In this document: piece by piece, positions 17,367 through 24,639 of the stretch
Layout of the letters: every line of letters starts with the position of its first letter
Position numbering within the stretch: position 1 is the stretch's first letter
Source: Paenibacillus phytohabitans
GTDB lineage: Bacteria; Bacillota; Bacilli; Paenibacillales; Paenibacillaceae
Assembly: GCF_013141775.1 (NCBI RefSeq)
Contig: NZ_WHOB01000097.1
Coordinates: 62,001 to 126,000 of the forward strand
Direction: 5' to 3'
DNA length: 64,000 nt
Notes under the pieces: generated by a model
Database searches by the model: none
What the model was told of the DNA's origin: nothing
What the model saw: only the letters and a program-made list of their open reading frames with translations
Program-made: the position numbers and the translations under genes

Positions 17367-18246
17367 TCAGGTAAAGCTTAAATCAGTGTCCAAGCTGTCG
17401 GGGCTGCAGCCTGTTATTGCAGCAGGAATGATTGCGTTGATTACAGGCTGTTACAATCGCGGTGTACAGATCATCATCACGCAGGGACTTCGCACCAAGG
17501 CCGAGCAAGATAACCTTTACGCCAAGGGACGGACCGCGAAGCAGCTTGCCGCCGTGGGGCTGTCTCATGTAATTGCACAGCCCAAAGAGGACATTGTGAC
17601 CAATGCCCGAGGCGGTTACAGCAATCACAACTACGGATGGGCAATTGACTTTGCACTGCTCCTGCCGGACGGTCGCACAGTCTCCTGGGACATGCTGCGG
17701 GACGATGACAAGGACAGCCTGCCAGATTGGTCGGAGGTTGTGGAGGAAGCCAAGCGCCTCGGGTTTTCATGGGGCGGTGACTGGCGGACATTTACTGACA
17801 TGCCACATCTGGAAATGGTTTTTGGATTGACGACCTCGCAGCTACGTGAAGGCAAGAAACCGGCAGTATCTTTGATAACGAAGGCATTCGCCGTAATTGA
17901 TAAATACATGGAGGAGGCAGAGGAAGACATGAGCAGAATTGAAGCACTGGTGAAGGAGCTGGAATCTACTGTGGCCGGGCTGACCAATAGCAAGGACGTA
18001 CTTAAGCAGCAGTCAATCCTGCAGGCCGGAGAAATCAAGGAGTTGAGCGCCTTATTGCTGGAGCTGACCGACACCAACCCTCCGGCATGGGCCGAGGATG
18101 CGCTGAAGGCTTTTGCGAACACACCGTCAGTACTCAATGGCAAGCCGGTAATAGATACACCGGACAAGGCCACATACGCAGAGGCGCGGCTGATTACTAT
18201 CTTGTACCGGCTGGGGCTGGCGGCGCAGCAGAAAGGGGGAAAGTAA
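17353..18246 (+). CDS. M15-family peptidase endolysin
   Basis: A 297-residue phage lysin. The N-terminal 165 residues form a VanY/CwlK-type M15 L-Ala-D-Glu or D,D-peptidase: TQGLRTKAEQDNLYAKGR, the zinc-binding SNHNYGWAIDFAL (His and Asp) and DMPHLEM (third ligand His) are all present. The C-terminal part has a coiled coil (about residues 190-235) and a short conserved tail (PPAWAEDALKAFANTPSVLNGKPVID) that resembles an SLH-like fragment and may bind the cell wall. ATG at 17353 follows AGAGGAGGTTAAGCAAG. It is followed two bases later by the holin gene, a standard lysis cassette. Confidence 0.9.
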   Translation: MLTLDQVKLKSVSKLSGLQPVIAAGMIALITGCYNRGVQIIITQGLRTKAEQDNLYAKGRTAKQLAAVGLSHVIAQPKEDIVTNARGGYSNHNYGWAIDFALLLPDGRTVSWDMLRDDDKDSLPDWSEVVEEAKRLGFSWGGDWRTFTDMPHLEMVFGLTTSQLREGKKPAVSLITKAFAVIDKYMEEAEEDMSRIEALVKELESTVAGLTNSKDVLKQQSILQAGEIKELSALLLELTDTNPPAWAEDALKAFANTPSVLNGKPVIDTPDKATYAEARLITILYRLGLAAQQKGGK

Positions 18247-18247
18247 T

Positions 18248-18628
18248 ATGGATACTGTATTTCAGAATGTCGCAGAGAACCTGCTGGCTTACATGGTGAC
18301 GGCTGTGTCATTGGTGTTGATTGCTTTTCTCTTGCGTCACTGGCGGGCGCTGGGTGGCTGGATCAAGGCCAAGAAGGGGGCAGCTGAAGCGGAACAACAG
18401 AACAAACTGCAGGCGCTACTGTGGGCAAAAGCGCTGGAGGCTTACATTTATGCAGAATCGGCATTTGTGGAGCTGGAGGGGTCGGATAAGTTAACTAAGG
18501 CATTGTGGTATGTCTCAGATAAGCTGAAGCAGCTGGGCATATCTTTTTCCGCCGAAGAGATCCGGGCTGCTATCGAAAAGGCTTGGTATGAGTATGAAGG
18601 AAAAGACAAGAAGAATACCTTGCGGTAA
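18248..18628 (+). CDS. LLH-family phage holin
   Basis: A 126-residue protein with one N-terminal membrane helix (about residues 12-33, LLAYMVTAVSLVLIAFLLRHW). An amphipathic helical tail follows with AESAFVELEGSDKLTKALWYVSDKLKQLGI, typical of the LLH holin family (Phage_holin_6). It would form the membrane lesion that releases the endolysin. Start ATG 18248, with AAAGGGGGAAAGTAAT upstream. A Rho-independent terminator follows at 18637. Confidence 0.85.
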   Translation: MDTVFQNVAENLLAYMVTAVSLVLIAFLLRHWRALGGWIKAKKGAAEAEQQNKLQALLWAKALEAYIYAESAFVELEGSDKLTKALWYVSDKLKQLGISFSAEEIRAAIEKAWYEYEGKDKKNTLR

Positions 18629-18636
18629 TCATCTGC

Positions 18637-18663
18637 CCACTGGCTCCGGCTGGTGGTTTTTTT
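18637..18663 (+). terminator. Terminator of the lysis cassette
   Basis: CCACTGGC-TCCG-GCTGGTGG (8 pairs, two G-U) followed by seven T. Confidence 0.8.
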
Positions 18664-18690
18664 AATAGGTCTTTTTAATGCAAAGTAAGT

Positions 18691-19020
18691 TTATAAATAG
18701 GGTTGCCCGATATAGAAGAGAAACAAGAAATACAAAATGTAGAGTATAGGTAATTTTATTTTAAATTTTATACAGAAGGTTTTGAACTTTTCTGAGGACT
18801 CTGAAACATTCTTCATGACATATCTATATATGAAGAATTGCCCAATAACGAAGAAAACGAGCTTCAGGGGATATTTACCTGTGTTTAACTCAGTAAAAAT
18901 AATAGTAAGGGTTACACTTACAAAGGTTATTGATACAATTTTTAGAAACTGTGCATATCGGTCCTTCGGTTCTTTGACCGGCTCCTGTTGGCCCCAATTT
19001 CTCTCATCGATATCTGTCAT
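18691..19020 (-). CDS. Small membrane protein paired with a secreted protein
   Basis: A 109-residue protein opening MTDIDERNWGQQEPVKEPKDR, then two to three hydrophobic segments (FLKIVSITFVSVTLTIIF, LVFFVIGQFFIYRYVM, LPILYILYFLFLFYIG). ATG at 19020 is chosen because GGAGGAACGATC precedes it; the frame is open further upstream. It lies 80 bp after the secreted protein gene in the same direction, inside a prophage and lower in GC than its neighbours. The arrangement is that of a lysogenic-conversion pair, possibly a secreted toxin with its membrane immunity protein. No family is recognised. Confidence 0.6.
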   Translation of the reverse strand: MTDIDERNWGQQEPVKEPKDRYAQFLKIVSITFVSVTLTIIFTELNTGKYPLKLVFFVIGQFFIYRYVMKNVSESSEKFKTFCIKFKIKLPILYILYFLFLFYIGQPYL

Positions 19021-19100
19021 GATCGTTCCTCCAATCTTTTTAAATATACCCGTTGAACTCAATTTGAATACAACGGGTATTGAAATTACAATACGATTCA

Positions 19101-19712
19101 TTAAGGATTATATTCAGTCGCTACTTCATTATACTGCACACTAATAGGAGTATTGAATGAGTTGTTCGTATAATGTACTAAAGTTAGGTAAAAACGCGAT
19201 AATCCAGGGACTTGAGGGTCGCCAGCTCTTGTTGTCCATATTCCTGTATAAGTAGGGTTTACACCCTGATTAACAAACCAACCCTCCGTAGCGGAAATCA
19301 CCCATTTTTTAAACCACGAGGGATTCCAACCGATTTTTGTATAGATGTAATTATTTAACCAAGCTGTAGCAGCTGTGGCAAAAATGACAACATCCTTATT
19401 TGTGTGGGTTTCATATTTAGGTCCGTAAACCAGTTCTCCAGAACCTCCAATTTCATGTGAAAAAGGAGTGATCAAATCACGCGATTGGGCTTGCTTTTGG
19501 ACATTGCTGTAAATAGAAGCTAGCTGTTCGTCACTCAGAGCGAGAGGCGAATTAATTTGAAGGCCATTATAAGTATATGTGTTTGTTGCTTCTTGTTGAC
19601 TGCTTACCTGTTGAGTAGGTCCTGCTGTCGGGTTAGATTGATTTGCAGACGCAAAAGGGGCAATTGCGGTAGTCAATAAAGCGATGGACAAGACTGCGGT
19701 TAACTTTTTCAA
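19101..19712 (-). CDS. Secreted prophage protein of unknown function
   Basis: About 203 residues. The TTG start at 19712 is chosen because GGAGGT lies 8 bases upstream and it begins exactly at a signal peptide (MKKLTAVLSIALLTTAIAPFASA, cleaved after ASA). A low-complexity QSNPTAGPTQQVSSQQEA region follows. The mature C-terminal part is rich in Trp, Tyr and Asn (NNYIYTKIGWNPSWFKKW, TYTGIWTTRAGDPQVPG) and has no cysteine. No known domain is recognised; length and context would suit a secreted bacteriocin or an exported surface factor. The next gene in the same direction encodes a small membrane protein. Confidence 0.6.
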   Translation of the reverse strand: MKKLTAVLSIALLTTAIAPFASANQSNPTAGPTQQVSSQQEATNTYTYNGLQINSPLALSDEQLASIYSNVQKQAQSRDLITPFSHEIGGSGELVYGPKYETHTNKDVVIFATAATAWLNNYIYTKIGWNPSWFKKWVISATEGWFVNQGVNPTYTGIWTTRAGDPQVPGLSRFYLTLVHYTNNSFNTPISVQYNEVATEYNP

Positions 19713-19889
19713 ATTTTTTACCTCCAAATTAGTTTTATAGTAAAATATTACAATTCCAATTATATAGAATAAAAAGGAAAATAAATGTAATTATATTCCT
19801 TGAAATAATATTCTATAAAAGGTATATTGCTATATTAGGTTCAAATATATGTAATATTATAACGGTATTTATATAAAAAATATTGAGCT

Positions 19890-19932
19890 TTAAGCCCTGC
19901 TAGCCTTCATCGGCTAACAGGGCTTTTATTTG
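19890..19932. terminator. Hairpin between the secreted-protein gene and the small phage genes
   Basis: AAGCCCTG-CTAGCC-TTCAT-CGGCTAA-CAGGGCTT followed by TTATTT. It would end the leftward micro-gene operon. Confidence 0.65.
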
Positions 19933-19933
19933 T

Positions 19934-20161
19934 CTATACCTCAAATTGCTCCCACCCTGGCGGCAGCGGCTCCTCCAGTAATTTCTCCAGCGCTTCCGGA
20001 TCCATGATCACCAGCACTGGCTCTGCAATATCCACCAGCGCCCCAATCCGTTTTGGGCCACCCTCAAACGTCCCTATGGTAATCACTTTGCCGGTCTTGC
20101 CTGCATGATAGCCCTTCGTGATCTGCACAGGTAGCCCTGGCTTCAGCTCCTCTAATTTCAT
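19934..20161 (-). CDS. Small KOW-like phage protein
   Basis: A 75-residue protein opening MKLEELKPGLPVQITKGYHAGKTGKVITIG, a pattern like the KOW fold (short SH3-like barrel), with an acidic C-terminus. The ATG overlaps the stop of the preceding gene (ATGA). Function unknown; small genes of this kind are common in Paenibacillus phages. It belongs to a leftward operon with the genes at 20158 and 20400. Confidence 0.6.
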   Translation of the reverse strand: MKLEELKPGLPVQITKGYHAGKTGKVITIGTFEGGPKRIGALVDIAEPVLVIMDPEALEKLLEEPLPPGWEQFEV

Positions 20162-20400
20162 AAAGTGGGTGCCCTCCCGGTCAGCTGCAGGGCATCTTCC
20201 CGGATGCGCAGTTCATTCAGCCAATCCGTGTCTTGTGTGGCTGCGGCCAGATTAGAGAGCTGCCGCAGCTTTAACGTGTCCCAGCAGTACTGGGCGTTGA
20301 CGGCCAGACATTGCAGCAGCTCAGGTCCATCCGCCGTTGTGAGCTTACCTACTTTGTGCAGGTGGTACAGCTCCGCGAGTCTCAGGTGTGTGGGCAGCAT
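20158..20400 (-). CDS. Small phage protein (DUF7667-like)
   Basis: An 80-residue helical protein, MLPTHLRLAELYHLHKVGKLT and on, with QCLAVNAQYCWDTLKLRQLSNLA. The pattern is that of a small helical phage family seen in Paenibacillus (possibly DUF7667; recalled, not checked). Its ATG touches the stop codon of the 28-residue gene upstream, and its stop overlaps the next start, so the three are translationally coupled. Function unknown. Confidence 0.6.
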   Translation of the reverse strand: MLPTHLRLAELYHLHKVGKLTTADGPELLQCLAVNAQYCWDTLKLRQLSNLAAATQDTDWLNELRIREDALQLTGRAPTL

Positions 20401-20486
20401 TAGCGCCGCCCCCGAGCTTTTATCAGCGCAATGATCGACAGGACCAGTGCGGCCCCGATAATGATCCAGGTGATTGTATTCAGCAT
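20400..20486 (-). CDS. 28-residue single-helix membrane micro-protein
   Basis: ATG at 20486 lies 8 bases after GGGGAGG. It encodes a peptide starting MLNTITWIIIGAALVLS and ending in a basic KARGRR tail: one membrane helix with a positive cytoplasmic end. The TAA stop shares a base with the start codon of the next gene. The strong ribosome site and tight coupling make it a convincing real gene despite its size. Role unknown. Confidence 0.6.
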   Translation of the reverse strand: MLNTITWIIIGAALVLSIIALIKARGRR

Positions 20487-20589
20487 GGTTAATTCCTCCC
20501 CGCGTATGCCCGCCGGCTGATTGTATCGTCCAAACCGTTTATGTTATGATTGGGTGGAGGAAGGGCCGTGAACCCTTCCTCCGTGGAAC

Positions 20590-20706
20590 CTATTTACGTT
20601 TGCCCGGTCGGCTGCGTTTTTTGGTTCCTTTCTTTTTGTCCTTTAGCAGCAATGTTGCGGTAATGAGCTGGATGATTGCTGTAAGGAGTGTTACCCAATC
20701 TTTCAT
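20590..20706 (-). CDS. 38-residue membrane micro-protein with a very basic tail
   Basis: On the - strand, ATG at 20706 opens MKDWVTLLTAIIQLITATLLL, one membrane helix, followed by KDKKKGTKKRSRPGKRK. GGAGG lies about 12 bases upstream; a second ATG at 20713, better spaced, opens a different frame without protein-like composition. Hydrophobic helix plus basic tail resembles small holin-like or type I toxin peptides, but no family is recognised. It is transcribed away from a palindromic operator shared with the ribbon-helix-helix gene. Confidence 0.5.
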   Translation of the reverse strand: MKDWVTLLTAIIQLITATLLLKDKKKGTKKRSRPGKRK

Positions 20707-20735
20707 GTGCCATGTTCACCTCCTTTTTTATCTCA

Positions 20736-20790
20736 ATTATATACTGGTACCAGTATATAATCAGGGTTTTTTTGTACTGGTATCAGTATA
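20736..20790. promoter_or_regulatory. Twin operator: 26-bp perfect palindrome plus a second half-perfect copy
   Basis: A perfect 26-bp palindrome (20736-20761, half-site ATTATATACTGGT) is followed at 20774-20790 by GTACTGGTATCAGTATA, which differs from the palindrome core TACTGGTACCAGTA by one base. The two centres are 33 bp apart, about three helical turns. The sites lie between a leftward micro-protein gene and the rightward ribbon-helix-helix gene, and probably bind that protein. Confidence 0.75.
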
Positions 20791-20828
20791 TTTTTTGTGA
20801 TATCCTTTGAGAAAGGAGGGACAAGCCT

Positions 20829-21035
20829 ATGGAGCAACAAGGTAAAGCCTCTACCCGGGCAAAAGACAAGTACAATGCCGCAAATTACGATCAAGTAAAA
20901 TTGTGGGTAAAGAAGGGTGACAAGGAGCGTATTGACGCTGCAGCAAAGGCGGCGGATATGAGCCGCAATGCCTTCATATTGGAAGCTGTTGAAGAGAAGA
21001 TAAATCGCGAAGGTAAAGAGCCGCCACAGGAGTGA
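20829..21035 (+). CDS. Ribbon-helix-helix (Arc/MetJ-type) regulator
   Basis: A 68-residue protein: after a charged N-terminus it has the strand-helix-helix pattern YDQVKLWVKKGDKERIDAAAKAADMSRNAFILEAVEEKI, with the typical MSRNAFI turn. Such proteins bind palindromic operators as dimers of dimers and often repress themselves. ATG at 20829 follows AAAGGAGGGACAAGCCT. The palindromes upstream at 20736-20790 are the expected operator. A terminator overlaps its stop codon. Confidence 0.85.
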   Translation: MEQQGKASTRAKDKYNAANYDQVKLWVKKGDKERIDAAAKAADMSRNAFILEAVEEKINREGKEPPQE

Positions 21036-21053
21036 TCCTGGACGGCTCTTTTG
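21015..21053 (+). terminator. Terminator of the ribbon-helix-helix gene
   Basis: AAAGAGCCG/CGGCTCTTT stem with an inner CAGGA/TCCTG stem. The stop codon is inside the loop. Confidence 0.85.
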
Positions 21054-21061
21054 ATGTTTTT

Positions 21062-21083
21062 GTTACCCGTAAATTACCCGTAA
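21062..21083 (+). repeat. Right copy of the 22-bp prophage end repeat
   Basis: Differs at one base from 14158-14179 and lies just beyond the last phage gene. It supports a right boundary of the prophage near here. Confidence 0.6.
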
Positions 21084-21785
21084 AACACGTTGTAGATGTA
21101 TGTTTTTCCTTGTAGCTGTAACTCGATATAAAATGAGCTAAACCCAATCCCCGTAAGGCTTTAGCTCATTTCTTGTAGCTCCCTGTAGATATAGCCAAAT
21201 AGATGTTTTATATCTAAGGTAATTAGGACAAAAAGCCCCTTCGAGTCGTTCGCGACTTTGAAGGGGCTTTGTTGTGTTGCTGGATATACATCTCTTTAGA
21301 GATAAATGTTGTACGTTTTGCAACTTTGATTCATAGATAGCGAGGTATTTGGGAGGATTGTTGTATGAAATACAAGAATAATCCTGCTAAGCCGCTTGGG
21401 TGAGGTGAAATCCTGCATTTTATACAACAATGTTGGATTTGGGCCGATAGGATGAGGAAAATGTTGTATTATGTGCAGGATTCTATAAAAAACCTCCTGA
21501 TCTCTGCCACAGATATCGCTGGATCAAGGAATTCTTGCGTCAACATCAGCCGCCTCGCAGTCCGGATGCTGTTATCCCTATTTTCCAATAAATTCCGAAG
21601 CATCATTACACATAACGCCGCAGACAAAAAAAGGAGACTTTATAAGCCTACTTTTTGGATGCGCCCCAGGGTTTCCCCGTATTCCCAATACGAATTGTCT
21701 CTCACTGTTACCTCCCCCCAGCCCATCCCGCTCCTATCCGGTTCTAATACTCACCAGCAACGCATAAGCTACTCTTATCAAACAA
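21084..21785. other. 700-bp gene-free stretch with hairpins and dyads
   Basis: It holds two perfect terminators: AAATGAGCTAAA/TTTAGCTCATTT at 21131-21171 and AAAGCCCCTTC/GAAGGGGCTTT at 21232-21270. It also has two dyads sharing CAGGATT and TTGTAT words (21354-21385 and 21408-21482). An ORF from 21452 has no ribosome site and an implausible composition. It may be the border between prophage and host DNA. Confidence 0.55.
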
Positions 21786-21851
21786 GAACGCCTGTTCTAT
21801 TTTACCATTGCTTAAAAAACTTAATCCTGGTTATAATACAAACAAATGTTC
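21786..21851 (+). promoter_or_regulatory. SOS-regulated promoter of the Y-family polymerase operon
   Basis: TTGCTT (21808-21813) and TATAAT (21832-21837) are spaced 18 bp. GAAC-GCCT-GTTC (21786-21797) lies upstream and AAAC-AAAT-GTTC (21840-21851, one mismatch) just after the -10. Both match the Gram-positive LexA/DinR box core GAACnnnnGTTC and bracket the promoter. The downstream genes are DNA-damage-tolerance genes, so LexA control is likely. Confidence 0.75.
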
Positions 21852-21875
21852 TTATTATACCGGAGGCGATCAGTC

Positions 21876-22073
21876 ATGAAAATGAGTATCGGCCAAACGA
21901 TTGAAATGATATACCTGGACAAAGCGGGCAGGATTACGCAGCGGAAAATTGAAGTGCACGGGATTCGTGACGGCCGCATACGGGCTACCTGTCTGAGCAC
22001 CGGCCTGCCCCGTGTTTTCCTGACAGACAGCATCTTGTCGTGGCACCCGGTACAGAGGCAGAAATATGCCTAA
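21876..22073 (+). CDS. Small WYL-like protein upstream of the Y-family polymerase
   Basis: A 65-residue protein (MKMSIGQTIEMIYLDKAGRITQRKIEVHGI...RATCLSTGLPRVFLTDSILSWHPV). The pattern of an I-x-Y-x-D strand, an R-x-I-x-V strand and a C-terminal RVF-x-x-D-x-IL looks like a stand-alone WYL (SH3-like) module; this is inference. ATG at 21876 follows CGGAGGCG. It overlaps the polymerase gene by 8 bases and is the first gene of the SOS operon, so it may sense a ligand or modulate the polymerase. Confidence 0.65.
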   Translation: MKMSIGQTIEMIYLDKAGRITQRKIEVHGIRDGRIRATCLSTGLPRVFLTDSILSWHPVQRQKYA

Positions 22074-23325
22074 AGACCGGATCATTCTGCTCTCGGATTG
22101 CCAATCCTTCTATGCAAGTGTCGAAAAGGCTGCGCATCCCGAGTATAAAGATATGCCTGTCGCAGTCGGCGATCCCACGCGGATGAACGGTATTGTCCTG
22201 GCTGCCTGCCCTATCGCCAAATCTCATGGTGTAACCACCGCATCACGCGTGGGTGAAGCCATGACCAAATGCCGGGATCTCGTAGTGATCCGCCCGCGGA
22301 TGAGTACGTATATCCAGGTCTCGCTGATGATTTCAGAAATCTATAAGGGATATACCGACCAGGTTGAGGCCTTTAGCATCGATGAGCAGTTTTTGGATGT
22401 GACCGGTTCTTTGAGTGTTTTTGGAGGAGATCTGCCGGATATGATTCGTTCCATCCAGCATCATGTCCTGTTATCTACGGGGGTGTGGACCCGGGTGGGA
22501 GTCGGACCGACCAAAATTCTGGCCAAGATGGCCAACAACTTTGCCAAGAAGAAGGAAGGAGGGATCTTCAGGCTCGATTACGATAATATAGACACAGAGC
22601 TCTGGCCGCTGCCGGTGCATGAAATGTTTATGGTGGCTGGACGGATGACCAAGAATTTTTACCGTATGGGGATTACTACGATTGGAGATATTGCGCGGAT
22701 GGAGCTGGGGGAATTCAAGCGGAGAATGCGCACAACCATGGGCAAGCAGAGTGATATTCAAGCGGAATATTATTGGCAGACGGCGCGCGGGATCGATCCC
22801 AGCCCGGTTGTTACCGGGATACGCCACCAGATCAAGTCGGTCGGGCACGGGAAGGCGCTGCGCTGGAATCTCTATACCCGGCTGCCGGAAATTGAGGTTG
22901 TGTTGCTGGAACTGGTGATCGAGGTGTGCCAGCGGGCGCGGAAATACCGGTATATGGGGTCGGTGGTGTCTATCGTGGTAGCAGAGACGGACGGCAACAA
23001 ATCTAACTCCTACAGCAGACAAGTGACACTGCCGGAGCCGTCGTCTTTAACGCATGAGGTGGCAGCGGCGGCCTACCGCTTGTTTGTGGATCATTGGACG
23101 GGGATGCCGCTAAGCCGCCTGGCGATCTCTATCTCCCAGCTGACCGATGACAGTGTCATGCAGCTCACCTTATTCGATGACCGCATCCGCACATTGAGCA
23201 GAGAACGGGCAGTGGATCAGATCAAAACCAGATACGGCAGCCGGGCGCTTATCCGCGCATCCTCTTTGCTGGAATCCGGGGTTGCACTGGAACGGGCGCA
23301 GCAGATTGGGGGTCATTATAAATGA
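22066..23325 (+). CDS. uvrX: Y-family DNA polymerase, UvrX-type
   Basis: A 419-residue error-prone polymerase for lesion bypass. The first catalytic motif is SDCQSFYASVEKA, the second FSIDEQFLDVTGS with the catalytic Asp-Glu pair, then helix-hairpin-helix (GVGPTKILAKMANNFAKK) and little-finger domain. In Firmicutes UvrX/YqjW proteins are often phage- or plasmid-borne, are LexA-controlled and sit next to a YolD gene, exactly as here (the next gene overlaps by ATGA). The position immediately outside the prophage remnant suggests arrival with a mobile element. The general polymerase assignment is certain; the uvrX symbol is by analogy. Confidence 0.92.
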   Translation: MPKDRIILLSDCQSFYASVEKAAHPEYKDMPVAVGDPTRMNGIVLAACPIAKSHGVTTASRVGEAMTKCRDLVVIRPRMSTYIQVSLMISEIYKGYTDQVEAFSIDEQFLDVTGSLSVFGGDLPDMIRSIQHHVLLSTGVWTRVGVGPTKILAKMANNFAKKKEGGIFRLDYDNIDTELWPLPVHEMFMVAGRMTKNFYRMGITTIGDIARMELGEFKRRMRTTMGKQSDIQAEYYWQTARGIDPSPVVTGIRHQIKSVGHGKALRWNLYTRLPEIEVVLLELVIEVCQRARKYRYMGSVVSIVVAETDGNKSNSYSRQVTLPEPSSLTHEVAAAAYRLFVDHWTGMPLSRLAISISQLTDDSVMQLTLFDDRIRTLSRERAVDQIKTRYGSRALIRASSLLESGVALERAQQIGGHYK

Positions 23326-23795
23326 GCAAATTAAACGGAAATGAGCGGTGGAAAACTAAGATGTTGATGAGTGAGCATGTGGATCAGTTTGAGGAGAAGC
23401 AAGAGGATACAGTTAGAAAAATGATCACTGTCGAGGAGCGGACGATGGTGCGTGACCTCATTTTGCTCCCTTACATAGATACTATGGTCAGCCGGAGCCT
23501 GAAGGAGATCGAGCTGTCCAGCAGTATTCTTAAGCGCGCCTTTGTGATTGCCGGTCAAGCGATACAGCGCCGGATCATGCAGGATACCTACCAGCTGCAA
23601 AAAGAGCTGAAGCAGCGCAATATCAGAGTGCTGCCCGATGAGCAGGAGGAGTTCCTGGTGTATCACAAAATCTTTTGCCGGGGATATCAGGAACGGTTCG
23701 GACTTACGCGTGATGTGATGCGCACTGAGATCAGCTTACGGCTGACCCGGTATACTGCGGAACTTGGAGCCGCATGGAAAGAATATCTGAAATAA
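23322..23795 (+). CDS. YolD-like protein
   Basis: A 157-residue protein. The N-terminus NGNERWKTKMLMSEHVDQFEE matches the YolD signature (R-G-x-x-K-W-x-x-A-M-x-L-P-E-H). The remaining ~120 residues are helical and not recognised; they are longer than in short YolD proteins of about 110 residues. YolD proteins are encoded with UvrX polymerases and have been proposed as UmuD-like partners. The start overlaps the polymerase stop (ATGA), so translation is coupled. It is probably induced by DNA damage through the SOS boxes upstream of the operon. Confidence 0.8.
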   Translation: MSKLNGNERWKTKMLMSEHVDQFEEKQEDTVRKMITVEERTMVRDLILLPYIDTMVSRSLKEIELSSSILKRAFVIAGQAIQRRIMQDTYQLQKELKQRNIRVLPDEQEEFLVYHKIFCRGYQERFGLTRDVMRTEISLRLTRYTAELGAAWKEYLK

Positions 23796-23799
23796 GAAC

Positions 23800-24639
23800 T
23801 TAAGATTCATCCGCCAAATTCCCCGTAGTTCCTTTGATGATATACTTTTTGGGCGTCGTCAGACTGAATTCCTTGAACTCTTTAATGAAGTGGTTCTGAT
23901 CGAAATAACCAAGCTCGAAGATATGCTCGAGAGTTTCTTTGTAATGGTTACCCTCCAATAACCCCAGTACATGCTGAAAGCGGATAATGCGGCTGAACAG
24001 CTTGGGGGAGGCCCCGATATAACGCTCGAAGGCTTTGATCATATAACGGCTGGAATAGCCCGTGTCTTTGGATAGATCGTTAACATGCAGTGTGCCGCGG
24101 CTGCGGATAATCCGATCGGTTAAATATTCAATCAGCCGCGGGATCTCCAGCCGGCCCAGTATGTAGGTGTTGTAATATTCCTCAAAGGCTCTGACCCGTT
24201 CATGAAAAGTCTTCTTCTCCACCACCCGCTCCAGCAATTCCGCCGCATGAGGAAGAACATCCCCGACCGGAATCTCCAGTTCACTGAATTCCCCAATAGA
24301 ATAACGGAAGAAATGCTCCGCGTAGCCCGGAAGAAAGCGGATCACAAAGTACTCGCACTCCGACCGGACAAATAACCCCTGTCTGCCTTTATATAACGTG
24401 CCGCATATGTTGGCTGACGGGTGCTCCGGATAACAGCAAATGACAAGACTCATGCAGCCTTCCGGAAGGACAAACATTTGATTGACGCTGAGGTCATCCA
24501 TATAAAATCCGTGAAATTGAATACCGCCGCCAAAAGGAGCGGTCAAGGAAGGCTTGTACTCGGAGTAGGATTGCAGCTGTTTTTCAAAAGTTGGCTGAAA
24601 GGGGCGATAGAGTACGGATGGTCTGGCTGGCAAATACAT
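23800..24639 (-). CDS. AraC-family transcriptional regulator
   Basis: A 279-residue protein with an N-terminal beta-rich sensing domain of the DUF6597 type (SEYKPSLTAPFGGGIQFHGFY... LVICCYPEHPSANICG). The C-terminal double HTH covers about residues 175-270 (HVNDLSKDTGYSSRYMIKAFERYIGASPKLFSRIIRFQHVL, then HIFELGYFDQNHFIKEFKEFSLTTPKKY). It is divergent from the glutathione-transferase gene cluster with a 228-bp gap, which makes it the likely local regulator. The ligand is unknown. Confidence 0.88.
   Translation of the reverse strand: MYLPARPSVLYRPFQPTFEKQLQSYSEYKPSLTAPFGGGIQFHGFYMDDLSVNQMFVLPEGCMSLVICCYPEHPSANICGTLYKGRQGLFVRSECEYFVIRFLPGYAEHFFRYSIGEFSELEIPVGDVLPHAAELLERVVEKKTFHERVRAFEEYYNTYILGRLEIPRLIEYLTDRIIRSRGTLHVNDLSKDTGYSSRYMIKAFERYIGASPKLFSRIIRFQHVLGLLEGNHYKETLEHIFELGYFDQNHFIKEFKEFSLTTPKKYIIKGTTGNLADES

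Larger units (their letters stand above)
14158..21083. mobile_element. Degenerate prophage (integrase, truncated repressor, lysis region)
   Basis: The region begins with a leftward tyrosine integrase just after cymR and ends after a phage-type small regulator. Present are integrase, ImmA-like peptidase, the 3' part of an Xre repressor, a small CD1375-like gene, three small lysis-region proteins, an M15 endolysin, an LLH holin and accessory genes. All replication, packaging, head and tail genes are missing. The 22-bp motif GTTACCCG(C/T)AAATTACCCGTAA occurs at both ends (14158-14179 and 21062-21083) with one mismatch, marking att or integrase arm sites. The element cannot form phage by itself. 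Confidence 0.8.

Noticed and set aside
21452..21904. 150-residue ORF upstream of the SOS operon
   Set aside because: No ribosome site, composition not protein-like, and it runs over the SOS boxes, promoter and start of the next gene.
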